A stretch of 64,000 nucleotides of DNA from Actinomycetes bacterium (GTDB taxonomy: Bacteria > Actinomycetota > Acidimicrobiia > Acidimicrobiales > RAAP-2). Made by a program: the position numbers and the translations under genes. Below, piece after piece: positions 32,844 through 40,998 of this stretch (positions within the stretch are counted from its first letter, which is position 1; each line of letters begins with the position of its first letter). The notes under the pieces were generated by a model that was not told where the DNA came from, ran no database searches, and saw only the letters and a list, made by a program, of their open reading frames with translations. The stretch spans positions 17,757 to 81,756 of the forward strand of contig JAJZDI010000012.1 of assembly GCA_021806045.1 (NCBI GenBank), given 5' to 3'.

Positions 32844-33782
32844 TCAGTCGGCAGATCGGGAGAGGCCGGCGCGCTCGCCTCGGGTGACGAACTTCGTCGC
32901 CATCTTCCGGGAGGCCTCGTCGATCATCTCGTCGCCGAACATGACGGCACCCGTCCGGTCCTCCTCGGTGGCCTTCCGGTAGGCGTCGAGGATGTCCCAA
33001 GCCCGGTCGAACTGTTCCTGCGTGGGCGAGTAGACCTCGTTCAGGACACCCACCTGGTCCGGCGTCAGCGCCCACTTGCCGTCATAGCCGAGCACGCGGG
33101 TGCGCTGGGCGAACTCGCGCAGGGAGTCGAGCTCCCGGATCTTGAGGAACGGCCCGTCGATGACCTGCAGGCCGTTCGCTCGCCCGGCCATCAGGATCTT
33201 CGAGAAGACGTAGTTGAAGTGGTCACCGGGGTACTCGGGGATGGCGACCCCGCCGGTCAGCACGGGCATCTCCATCGAGGCGGCGAAGTCGGCCGGGCCG
33301 AAGATGATCGTCTCCAGCCGGGGGGACGCCGCGCAGATCTCCTCGACGTTGATCAGGCCGCGCGTCGTCTCGATCTGAGCCTCGATCCCGATGTGCCCGA
33401 CCGGCAGGCCCGACTTCTTCTCCACCTGCGTCAGGAGGAGATCGAGTGCCACCACCTCGGCCGCCGACTGCACCTTGGGCAGCATGACCTCGTCGAGCCG
33501 GGTACCGGCGTTGCCGACCACCTCGATGACATCGCCGTAGGTCCACTCGGTGTCCCACGCGTTGATCCGGACGCAGAGCACCCGATCGTCCCACGGCAGG
33601 TTCCGGATGGCGTCGACCACCTTGACCCGAGCCGCCTCCTTCTCCAGCGGGGCTACCGAGTCCTCGAGGTCGAGGAAGCTCATGTCGGCTGCGACGGTCG
33701 GTGCCTTGGTGAGGAACTTCTCGTTCGACCCCGGGGACGACATGCAGGATCGGCGCGGCAGGTTACGGGAGCGTTCGGACAT
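32844..33782 (-). CDS. mcl: HpcH/HpaI-CitE family lyase, candidate L-malyl-CoA/beta-methylmalyl-CoA lyase
   Basis: A 312-aa CitE-like TIM-barrel lyase. It starts RNLPRRSCMSSPGSNEKFLTKA, with DMSFLDLEDSVAPLEKEAAR (metal-binding Glu/Asp region), VLCVRINAWDTEW, DEVMLPKVQSAAEV, HIGIEAQIETTRGLINVEEICAASPRLETIIFGPADFAASM and RVLGYDGKWALTPDQVGVLNEVYSPT. This matches the actinobacterial malyl-CoA lyase subgroup, which cleaves beta-methylmalyl-CoA to glyoxylate and propionyl-CoA in the ethylmalonyl-CoA pathway. TACGAT ends 6 nt before the ATG (leaderless). The MaoC and Mcd genes nearby support the assignment. Confidence 0.87.
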   Translation of the reverse strand: MSERSRNLPRRSCMSSPGSNEKFLTKAPTVAADMSFLDLEDSVAPLEKEAARVKVVDAIRNLPWDDRVLCVRINAWDTEWTYGDVIEVVGNAGTRLDEVMLPKVQSAAEVVALDLLLTQVEKKSGLPVGHIGIEAQIETTRGLINVEEICAASPRLETIIFGPADFAASMEMPVLTGGVAIPEYPGDHFNYVFSKILMAGRANGLQVIDGPFLKIRELDSLREFAQRTRVLGYDGKWALTPDQVGVLNEVYSPTQEQFDRAWDILDAYRKATEEDRTGAVMFGDEMIDEASRKMATKFVTRGERAGLSRSAD

Positions 33783-33847
33783 GGCCAGATCGTACGGGCC
33801 GTCGGGAGGGGCGGGCAAAGGCGCCGGGAAGGCGGCGCCCATCGCCC

Positions 33848-35098
33848 CTACGGAGCCGCTGCCTGCACCGCGACGAGGTCGGCCGGGAGCAGTTGCTCGG
33901 TGATCAGGCGTTCGAAGCGCGACGGATCCCCGCCGACGAACGCCCGGCAGCGCGGCATGCCCTCGACATAGCAGGTCACGTACGCCCGCCACGTGGGGTG
34001 GGTCAGGAACTGGACCGCCTTGGCCGCCCGCTCCCTCGGAAGCAGGCCGTGACGGGCGACCTCGTCGATCACGGTGTCGGGGTCGGCGCCGTCCTCGTGG
34101 AGGCGGAAGGCGGCATTCTGCCGGACGCCTCCGAGCACCTCGAGGGGCCCCGCCAGTGCGGCGATGGCGTCGGCGTCGTAGCGGATGCCGAGCGGCCGCA
34201 GGATGGACCCGACCACGCCCTCGGGCCGGGGCCCGAGGACGACCTCCAGCCCCAGATCGGCCAGCCCCTCGGCCATCAGGCACTGGGGGGTGCCGACGAG
34301 GAAGATCGACTCCTCCCACCACCGGCGGCGGCGGACGAGCCCCGCTTCCTTGCGGGCGTGCTCGGTGTGGTGGCCCGGATAGGCCTCGTGTGCCACCAGG
34401 TGGGCGAGCCCGGTCGAGAGGACAGGCAGGTCGGTGTTGACGGCGACCCGGCTCCGCAGGTTCCCCAGGTAGTAGTTGAAGCCCGCCCACGGCTCGTCCC
34501 GCACCAGCTCGAAGTCGACGTGCTCCCCGTCGGGCAGGCCGAAGAGGACGGCGGTGCGGGCGCGGAGCTCCTCGGCCAGCGCGGCGATGGCCGTGCCGAG
34601 CCGTTCCGGCGGGACGGTGTGGGCGTCACGCCACGCCTCGAGGCGCTCGGCCAGCGGTCCGGTGCCCGGGAGCACCTCGTCCAACTGGCGGTGGGCGGCG
34701 GCGAAGGCCCCCTCGTCCGCCCGGACCGGGCGCACGCCGTAACAGCGCTCGACCTCGTCGGCGTACGGGACGGGCTCGCCGGCGAGGCGCCGGGCCGTCG
34801 TCTCCAACCCGACCACCTGGGCCCGCAGCCACCGGCGCCGGCCGGCGTCCGCCCCCGACGGCGGCTCCGCCCCGTCATCGGCAGGGTCTCCCAGATCGCC
34901 GCCATCGTCGAGGTCGATGACCAGCCGGCGGGCCGACTCGGCCAGCGCCCCCGGCAGTGGTGCCGGCGCTGCCGCCACGGCTGCAGCCAGCCCGGCGGGA
35001 CCGTAGTAGGCGTCGACCAGACCGTCGATGTGGCGCCCGAGCTCGAGGCCCAGGCGGAGGTACCGCTCGACCAGCCCGGGACCGGCCGGGCCGGTCAC
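33848..35098 (-). CDS. DUF885-like putative zinc metallopeptidase
   Basis: A 416-aa mostly helical protein with VAHEAYPGHHTEHARKE near residues 235-251, an HExxxxH-like gluzincin-type motif characteristic of DUF885/M3-like proteins, followed by QCLMAEGLADLGLE with a possible third zinc-ligand Glu. FNYYLGNLRSRVAVNTDLP precedes it. The N-terminal half (YLRLGLELGRHIDGLVDAYYGP) is also typical. A peptidase role is inferred; the specificity is unknown. The GTG at 35098 is the only good start. It lies in a minus-strand run with dienelactone hydrolase upstream (31 bp) and the malyl-CoA lyase downstream. Confidence 0.75.
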   Translation of the reverse strand: MTGPAGPGLVERYLRLGLELGRHIDGLVDAYYGPAGLAAAVAAAPAPLPGALAESARRLVIDLDDGGDLGDPADDGAEPPSGADAGRRRWLRAQVVGLETTARRLAGEPVPYADEVERCYGVRPVRADEGAFAAAHRQLDEVLPGTGPLAERLEAWRDAHTVPPERLGTAIAALAEELRARTAVLFGLPDGEHVDFELVRDEPWAGFNYYLGNLRSRVAVNTDLPVLSTGLAHLVAHEAYPGHHTEHARKEAGLVRRRRWWEESIFLVGTPQCLMAEGLADLGLEVVLGPRPEGVVGSILRPLGIRYDADAIAALAGPLEVLGGVRQNAAFRLHEDGADPDTVIDEVARHGLLPRERAAKAVQFLTHPTWRAYVTCYVEGMPRCRAFVGGDPSRFERLITEQLLPADLVAVQAAAP

Positions 35099-35129
35099 GG
35101 ACGCACCGGTCGCCGGATCCCGGCTCCGA

Positions 35130-35813
35130 TCATCCGAGGCGCTCGCGCAGGAAGGTGGTCGTCCGGTCCCACAGCTCCGACGCCGCCGCCGCGTCGTAGA
35201 CCTCGGGACGGTCCTCGTTGAAGAACGCGTGATCGGCGCTGTCGTAGTGGACGAACTCGACGTCCTTGCCGAGGTCGCGCAGCTGGGCCTCGAGGGCGTG
35301 GGCGGCGTCGGGGGTGAAGAAGCCGTCCCTCCCGGCCACGTGCGCGAGCACGGCGCCTTCGAGCTTCGAGTAGTCCGGCGCCGCGTCGGGCCAGGGGATC
35401 AGCCCGTAGGCAGGGACGACTGCGTGGACGGCATCGGGCCGCTGGGTGGCGAGGACCAGTGCCAGCCCCCCACCCATGCAGAAGCCGACCACGCCCACCG
35501 ACGGCCGCCCAGTACGGCGGAGGAGCTCGTCGACTGCACCGCTCAGATCCTTCGCCGCCGTGTCCATCCGCATGGCCATCATCTGCTTGCCCGCCTCGTC
35601 CGGCTCGGTCAGCGGGACCTGCGTACCGTGGTAGAGGTCGGGAGCCAGGGCGGTGAAGCCGGCATCGGCGAACCGGTCGCACGTCCTCGTGATCTGGTCG
35701 ACCAGCCCCCACCACTCCTGGAGGACGATGACGCCTGGGCCGCCACCTTCCGGTGTGGCCAGATAGCCACCGCAGGTCGAACCGTTGCTCGGGAATTCGA
35801 TCATCTCACCCAT
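35130..35813 (-). CDS. Dienelactone hydrolase family protein
   Basis: A 227-aa alpha/beta hydrolase of the dienelactone hydrolase type. It has GPGVIVLQEWWGLVDQI, PDLYHG, the nucleophile Cys in VGVVGFCMGGGLAL (about residue 119), the catalytic Asp in VAGRDGFFTPD and His in YDSADHAFFNEDRPEVYD, all in canonical order. It hydrolyses dienelactone or related esters. The ATG at 35813 is chosen because TAGCGT lies 7 nt upstream (leaderless pattern); the 24 extra codons of the long frame are not conserved. It is divergent from the NlpC/P60 gene. Confidence 0.9.
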   Translation of the reverse strand: MGEMIEFPSNGSTCGGYLATPEGGGPGVIVLQEWWGLVDQITRTCDRFADAGFTALAPDLYHGTQVPLTEPDEAGKQMMAMRMDTAAKDLSGAVDELLRRTGRPSVGVVGFCMGGGLALVLATQRPDAVHAVVPAYGLIPWPDAAPDYSKLEGAVLAHVAGRDGFFTPDAAHALEAQLRDLGKDVEFVHYDSADHAFFNEDRPEVYDAAAASELWDRTTTFLRERLG

Positions 35814-35933
35814 GCATCGAACGCTATCCGCCCCGCCGGTGACCGGCACGGCGCGACGGAGAAGCAGGTCAGCGGGGCTGTTCACGGGGAGTCCTTGCAG
35901 CTTGTGAACCGACGGACTAGAAAGAGCGCCGTT

Positions 35934-37136
35934 GTGACTGACGTCGAGCAGTGTTCGACGGCGAGGCCGGTCCCTGGTGGCGGGGTCCGAGTCCGCTCCC
36001 GCTGGGGTGCGGCCATGGTCCTTGGAGTGGCCATCGTCACAGGCATCACCTCCGTGGTGTCTGGATCAGCGCGCCCCGCCGGCGCCGACCAGATCTCGTC
36101 CGCCAAGGCCCAGGCCGCCCAGGTGAACGCACAGATCCAGGCGGCGAACGCCCACATCGACCAGCTGTCCCAGCAGTACGACGCGGCCACGTACCACCTC
36201 CAGCAGGTCAACGCCCAGATCGCCGCCGGCAAGCAGCAGCTGGCGAAGGATCAGCAGCAGGTGGCCCAGGACCACACCAAGCTGCGGAAGCAGGCCGTCA
36301 ACGCCTACATGACAGCGGGCACGTCGACGCCGCTCAGCCAGTACTTCTCCACGAACGGCTCGGCCGCCGGGATCAGCAACGAGTACACGTCGATCGCCGA
36401 CGGCAACGTAACCACCACCATCGACCAGCTCCACACGGCCCAGAACCAGCTCCAGACCGAGCAGCAGGTCCTCACCCGCCAGCAGCAGCAGGCGGCGGCT
36501 GACCAGGCGTCGATCGCCACGGCACGCAACCAGGCCAACGCCCTGGTGGCCCAGGAACAGAGCACGCTCAACGGGCTCGACGCCCACATCCACCAGCTCG
36601 TCATCCAGCAGCAGCAGGCGCAGGAGGCGGCTGCCCGTGCCGCTGCCCAGGCCGCGTACCAGGCGCAGCTGGCCGCGTCCCGTGCCGCTCAGGCAGCCCA
36701 GGCGGCCCAGGCCGCAGTTCAGAACCAGGGTGGCCAGTCGAGCGGGCCCGCACCCGGTTCGGCGGTCCCGCCCGTCTCGCAGAACGCAGCCGGGGCGGTG
36801 GCGGCTGCCGAGAGCCAGATCGGCGTCCCCTACCAGTGGGGTGCAGAGGACCCGGGTGTGGCCTTCGACTGCTCCGGTCTGACCGCGTGGGCGTGGGGCC
36901 AGGCCGGCCACCCGCTCCCCCACTACTCGGGCGCCCAGTACGACGACACGGTGCGCATCCCACTGGCCGCCATGCAGCCCGGTGACCTGCTCTTCTACGG
37001 CCCGGGCGGTTCCGAGCACGTGGCCATGTACGTGGGCGGCGGGATGATGATCGAGGCCCCCCACACCGGTGCGTCGGTGTGGGTCACGCCGGTGCGGACC
37101 GGCTACGGCTTCGTCGGCGTCGGGCGGGTCGAGTAG
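35934..37136 (+). CDS. NlpC/P60 peptidoglycan hydrolase with coiled-coil (RipA/CwlO-like)
   Basis: A 400-aa secreted hydrolase. A signal peptide (WGAAMVLGVAIVTGITSVVSG, cleavage near ARPAGA) is followed by a long Gln/Ala-rich coiled coil (about residues 50-245) and an Ala/Gln linker, then a C-terminal NlpC/P60 domain (about 280-400). That domain has the catalytic Cys in AFDCSGLTAWAWGQAG, His in GSEHVAMYVGGGMMIEAP and a third polar residue (His) in PHTG. It should cut D-Glu-mDAP peptide bonds during daughter-cell separation. The layout matches actinobacterial RipA and firmicute CwlO, which are activated through the coiled coil by FtsEX. The GTG at 35934 has TAGAAA at 35918-35923 with a TTGCAG 17 nt further upstream. 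Confidence 0.92.
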   Translation: MTDVEQCSTARPVPGGGVRVRSRWGAAMVLGVAIVTGITSVVSGSARPAGADQISSAKAQAAQVNAQIQAANAHIDQLSQQYDAATYHLQQVNAQIAAGKQQLAKDQQQVAQDHTKLRKQAVNAYMTAGTSTPLSQYFSTNGSAAGISNEYTSIADGNVTTTIDQLHTAQNQLQTEQQVLTRQQQQAAADQASIATARNQANALVAQEQSTLNGLDAHIHQLVIQQQQAQEAAARAAAQAAYQAQLAASRAAQAAQAAQAAVQNQGGQSSGPAPGSAVPPVSQNAAGAVAAAESQIGVPYQWGAEDPGVAFDCSGLTAWAWGQAGHPLPHYSGAQYDDTVRIPLAAMQPGDLLFYGPGGSEHVAMYVGGGMMIEAPHTGASVWVTPVRTGYGFVGVGRVE

Positions 37137-37256
37137 TCCCGACCACCGCCCGATCGGCGTCACACGGGCAGGTGGCGACCGGTCCATGCGTCTGACGGGT
37201 ACCCTGGGCACGGCGAGGCGCGCTGCGAGCCGCACACTGCCCCGCACGGTTCCGAC

Positions 37257-38222
37257 ATGAGACCCATCCCCGTCGCCTTCCACATCTGGTTCATCGAGGT
37301 CCACACCTACGGGATCGGGCTGGCGCTGACCTTCTGGTTCGGCCTCCGCTACCTGGAGCGGCGGATGCGGCGGGCCGGTTACCCCTGGCAGTGGGTGACG
37401 ACGATGTTCCTCTGGGTCGTCCTCTCCGCCATCGTCGGCGCACGCTTCATGCACGTGGTGGCGAATTGGGGCTACTACTCGGCCCACCTGGACCAGGTCC
37501 TCTCCATCTGGCAGGGCGGGCTGTCGTCCTTCGGCGGGCTGCTCTTCGCTGTGCCCACCGCCATCGTCGTCGCCCGCCGCCGCTGCCCCGAGGTGCGGAT
37601 CGCCCGCCTCCTCGATCTGGTGGCCCCGGTCCTGGTGGCCAGCTGGGCCCTCGGGCGGCTGCTCGGGCCGCAGCTCATGCGGGCCGGGGGCGGCCACCCG
37701 ACCACCCAGTGGTTCGGCATGTACTACGCGGACCAGGTGGGCAAGCGGCTTCCGGTGCCCATCTTCCAGGCCATGGAGGACGCCGCCATCTTCGGCGTCC
37801 TGCTCCTGATCGAGCGCTGGCTCCGGAACGTGGCACCCCGGTCCATCGTGCCCGTCGGTGGCACCCCCGTCGCCGAGGCGGACCTGCCCCCGGCCGGGAT
37901 CGTCCTCGGTGTGACCATGGCCCTGTGGGGCGTCGAGCGGTTCCTCGACGAGCACCTGTGGCTGAGCGGCGGCGGGCTCGGTTCCGACCTCGTCCAACTG
38001 GCCGGCATCGCCCTCTTCGTCGCCGGGGTGGCCGTGCTCGTCACACGGGTGCGGCCCCTGGCCATCTGGCGGGCGGGCGGAGCGGAAGCCGATTCCCCGG
38101 CCGGCGGCGACGGGGACGAGGCGGCCGGGGAGCTCCCCGACGACTCCCCGGAGGAGCCGGTGTCGGTTCCCGATGCCGGTCGCGGCGGCCTGCCGGGCGC
38201 CATCCCCGAACTGCCCACCTGA
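37257..38222 (+). CDS. Prolipoprotein diacylglyceryl transferase (Lgt)-family protein with altered active site
   Basis: A 321-aa polytopic membrane protein following the Lgt layout: IEVHTYGIGLALTFWFGLRYL, VGARFMHVVANWGYYSAHLDQVLSIWQGGLSSFGGLLFA, ALGRLLGPQLM and a final helix with WGVERFLDE. Lgt attaches diacylglycerol to the lipobox Cys of prolipoproteins. Here the essential His of GGxSFHGG (E. coli His103) aligns with Phe (GGLSSFGG), and the RxGNFxN motif keeps the Arg but loses Asn. It is therefore probably a divergent paralogue with a different or lost reaction. The last 60 residues form an acidic Pro-rich tail. It follows the NlpC/P60 gene by 120 bp. Confidence 0.82.
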   Translation: MRPIPVAFHIWFIEVHTYGIGLALTFWFGLRYLERRMRRAGYPWQWVTTMFLWVVLSAIVGARFMHVVANWGYYSAHLDQVLSIWQGGLSSFGGLLFAVPTAIVVARRRCPEVRIARLLDLVAPVLVASWALGRLLGPQLMRAGGGHPTTQWFGMYYADQVGKRLPVPIFQAMEDAAIFGVLLLIERWLRNVAPRSIVPVGGTPVAEADLPPAGIVLGVTMALWGVERFLDEHLWLSGGGLGSDLVQLAGIALFVAGVAVLVTRVRPLAIWRAGGAEADSPAGGDGDEAAGELPDDSPEEPVSVPDAGRGGLPGAIPELPT

Positions 38223-38300
38223 GACCTCGCCCTCCCCGGGCTGGCCACCTGGCACGCGGCCAGGCGGTCTACCGACGCGAGACAGACACCGTGGAACCGG

Positions 38301-39224
38301 TCAGGAACCTGCGGCGTCCTTCTCGGCGGCCGCTTTCGCCTCAGCCGCCTTGCGGTAGGCCTCCAGCTGGTCGAGGAGGGGCATCCGCTCCTGGCCCACC
38401 GTCGAGTCCAACCGCTCGGCGATCTGCTCGGGCGTCCACCGGCCCTCGGCGTAGACGGCCCGCACCTCGCGGGGCTGGTTCCACACGGCGATCTTCGGCC
38501 CCACCGCCGTGTAGACCTGGCCGGTGATGTGGCGGGCCCGCTCGGAGAGCAGGTAGACGACCAGCGGTGCCACGTCCTCGGGATCGCCCATCTCGGCCAG
38601 GTCCATCGGCACGTTGGCCGACATCCGGGTGCGGGCCACCGGGGCGATGGCGTTGGCGGTGATCCCGTAGCGGTGCAGGCCGGCGGCCGCCGAGCGGACC
38701 AGGGACACGATCCCGCCCTTGGCCGCCGCGTAGTTGGCCTGGGCCACGCTCCCGGCGAAGGCGCCCGAGGTGAAGGCGACGAGCGATCCGCCGCCCTCCT
38801 GCTTGCGCATGATCGCCGAGGCGGCCCGGAAGACGGTGAAGTGCCCCTTCAGGTGCGTCTCGATGACGGCGTCCCACTCGTCCTCCGACATGTTGAAGAG
38901 CATCCGCTCCCGGAGGATCCCGGCCACCGCCACCACGCCGTCGATCCGCCCCCAGCGCTCCACCCCGGCCGCCACGATCCGCTCGCCACCGGCCAGCGTG
39001 GTCACGCTCTCGGCCACCGCCACCGCCTGGCCGCCGGCGGCCTCGATCTCGGCCACCACCTTCTCGGCCACCTCGCTGGTGGGGTCCTCCCCGGCCATCG
39101 ACACGCCGATGTCGGCCACGACGACCCGGGCGCCTTCGGCCGCGGCGGCCAGTGCCACCGCCCGGCCGATGCCGCCGCCGGCGCCGGTGATGGCAACCAC
39201 CTTGTCCTGCAGGAATCCGCTCAT
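38301..39224 (-). CDS. SDR, 17beta-HSD4 / hydroxyacyl-CoA dehydrogenase-like
   Basis: A 307-aa SDR: VAITGAGGGIGRAVALAAAAEGARVVVADIG, GVVAVAGILRERMLFNMSEDEWDAVIETHLKGHF, FTSGAFAG (Ser), NYAAAKGG (YxxxK) and NAIAPVARTRMS. A C-terminal extension (REVRAVYAEGRWTPEQIAERLDS) is typical of the 17beta-HSD4/MFE-type SDRs used in beta-oxidation of steroid side chains and fatty acids (for example mycobacterial Rv3548c-like enzymes). The ATG at 39224 follows GGAG. Divergent transcription with the acyl-CoA synthetase, across a KstR-box-like palindrome at 39293-39306, supports a role in the same catabolic pathway (inference). Confidence 0.87.
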   Translation of the reverse strand: MSGFLQDKVVAITGAGGGIGRAVALAAAAEGARVVVADIGVSMAGEDPTSEVAEKVVAEIEAAGGQAVAVAESVTTLAGGERIVAAGVERWGRIDGVVAVAGILRERMLFNMSEDEWDAVIETHLKGHFTVFRAASAIMRKQEGGGSLVAFTSGAFAGSVAQANYAAAKGGIVSLVRSAAAGLHRYGITANAIAPVARTRMSANVPMDLAEMGDPEDVAPLVVYLLSERARHITGQVYTAVGPKIAVWNQPREVRAVYAEGRWTPEQIAERLDSTVGQERMPLLDQLEAYRKAAEAKAAAEKDAAGS

Positions 39225-39281
39225 CGCTCGTTCTCCATCGTTCGTCGGTAGGCCGGGGCGGCCAGGGCGTCCGCCCGCTGG

Positions 39282-39310
39282 TTGACCCGCGCGAGAACAT
39301 GTTCTAGCGT
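39282..39310 (+). promoter_or_regulatory. Promoter of the acyl-CoA synthetase gene with KstR-box-like operator in the spacer
   Basis: TTGACC (39282-39287) and TAGCGT (39305-39310) are 17 nt apart, a good sigma70-type promoter. The spacer carries the perfect palindrome AGAACATGTTCT (39294-39305), 13 of 14 positions compatible with TNNAACNNGTTNNA. A repressor bound here would block both divergent genes. Confidence 0.7.
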
Positions 39311-39402
39311 CGCCGCTGGGCCGGCGCCACCCGGCGGGGCCACGATCGACCGGTGCCGGCACCTCTGCCGGCCCACGCGCACGGAGGGGGACGGCGAGCG
39401 AC

Positions 39403-40953
39403 ATGGGTGACCTCGGGTTCTGGGCACTGGCACACGAGGATCCGGCGCACCTGGCGCTGGTCGACCCCGAGGGCGGCGAGCTGACGGCCGGGGAGCTCCT
39501 GGGCCGGGCCAACCAGGTCGTCCACGGGCTGCGGCGCTTCGACCTCAAGCCGGGTGACGTGGTGGCCACCCTGCTCCCCAACTGCACGGAGATGTTCGAG
39601 CTCTACCTGGCCGCCCTCCAGGCCGGGTGGTACCTGGTGCCCATCAACCACCACCTCGTCGCCCCCGAGGTCGCCTACATCCTCAAGGACTCGGAGGCCA
39701 AGGTGTTCGTGGCTCACGAGCGGTTCGCCGACGTGGCCCTCGACGCGGCCGACGAGGCCGAGATCCCCTCGTCCACCTGCTTCGCGGTGGGGGACATCAT
39801 CGGGTTCAGCTCGTATGCGGCCATGCGTGACGCCCAGCCCATCACCGATCCGCCCGACCGGACCATCGGCGACGTCATGAACTACACCTCGGGCACCACC
39901 GGCAACCCCAAGGGCGTGTTCCGCCCGCTGTCGGGGGCCACGCCCGAGCAGGCCGCCCTCGGGCTCAGCGGAATCCTCATGCTGTTCGGCATCAACCCTC
40001 AGGACGACAACGTCCACATCGTCGGCTCCCCCCTCTACCACACGGCCGTGCTGCGCTTCGGTGGCGGTTCGATCCACTTCGGGCACACGGTGGTCCTCAT
40101 GGACAAGTGGACCCCCGAGGGGATGCTCGAGCTCATCGAGCGCTACAAGGTCACCACCTCGCACATGGTCCCCACCCAGTTCCACCGGTTGCTCTCCCTG
40201 CCCGAGGAGGTGCGGAACCGCTACGACCTGTCGTCGCTCCGCCACATGATCCACGCCGCCGCACCGTGCCCGGTCGACGTGAAGCACAAGATGATCGAGT
40301 GGTGGGGCCCCGTCATCGACGAGTACTACGCGGCCAGCGAGGGCGGCGGGACCGTGGTCAACACCGAGGAGTGGCTGCGCAAGCCGGGCACCGTCGGACG
40401 TCCCTGGCCCATCTCCGAGATCGCCATCTTCGACGACGCCGGCAACCGGATCGAGGAGCCGGGCACCATCGGCACCGTCTACATGGCCATGCAGACCGGT
40501 GACTTCACCTACCACCACGACGAGGAGAAGACGGCGAAGAACCGAATCGGCGCGTTCTTCACCGTCGGCGACGTGGGGTTCCTCGACGAGGACGGCTACC
40601 TGTTCCTGCGTGACCGCAAGATCGACATGATCATCTCGGGCGGGGCCAACATCTACCCGGCCGAGATCGAGAACGCCCTCCTCGGCCACCCGGCGGTGGC
40701 CGACGTGGCCGTCTTCGGCATCCCCGACGAGGACTGGGGCGAGCAGGTGAAGGCCGTCATCGAACCGGCCGCTGGCATGGAGCCCACCCCCGAGCTCGAG
40801 GCGGAGATCCTGGCCTTCTGCGAGGGCAGGCTGGCCAAGTTCAAGATGCCCAAGTCGATCGACTTCATCGCCGAGATGCCCCGCGACCCCAACGGCAAGC
40901 TCTACAAGCGCAAGCTCCGTGACCCCTACTGGGAGGGTCGCCAGAAGATCTGA
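39403..40953 (+). CDS. Acyl-CoA synthetase (AMP-forming, FadD-like)
   Basis: A 516-aa ANL-superfamily acyl-CoA ligase. The P-loop-like A3 motif is MNYTSGTTGNPKGVFRP (about residues 163-179), followed by GSPLYHTAVLRFG, YAASEGGGTVVNTEEW (A5), FFTVGDVGFLDEDGYLFLRDRKIDMIISGGANIYPAEIENALLGHP (A7/A8) and the C-terminal Lys in NGKLYKRKLRDP (A10). It activates a carboxylic acid (fatty or steroid side-chain) to its CoA thioester. It is transcribed from the palindrome-bearing promoter at 39282-39310 with a 90-nt leader. Downstream it converges with alkB, so alkane-derived acids are one plausible substrate. Confidence 0.92.
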   Translation: MGDLGFWALAHEDPAHLALVDPEGGELTAGELLGRANQVVHGLRRFDLKPGDVVATLLPNCTEMFELYLAALQAGWYLVPINHHLVAPEVAYILKDSEAKVFVAHERFADVALDAADEAEIPSSTCFAVGDIIGFSSYAAMRDAQPITDPPDRTIGDVMNYTSGTTGNPKGVFRPLSGATPEQAALGLSGILMLFGINPQDDNVHIVGSPLYHTAVLRFGGGSIHFGHTVVLMDKWTPEGMLELIERYKVTTSHMVPTQFHRLLSLPEEVRNRYDLSSLRHMIHAAAPCPVDVKHKMIEWWGPVIDEYYAASEGGGTVVNTEEWLRKPGTVGRPWPISEIAIFDDAGNRIEEPGTIGTVYMAMQTGDFTYHHDEEKTAKNRIGAFFTVGDVGFLDEDGYLFLRDRKIDMIISGGANIYPAEIENALLGHPAVADVAVFGIPDEDWGEQVKAVIEPAAGMEPTPELEAEILAFCEGRLAKFKMPKSIDFIAEMPRDPNGKLYKRKLRDPYWEGRQKI

Positions 40954-40998
40954 GCAGGCGCCCTCGCCCGGGCCGGCCCTCCACCACGCCGAGCAGGA

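Noticed and set aside
35820..35933. c-di-AMP (ydaO) riboswitch before the NlpC/P60 gene
   Set aside because: Known for some actinobacterial cell-wall hydrolases, but the 120-bp gap is too short and lacks the conserved sequence blocks.
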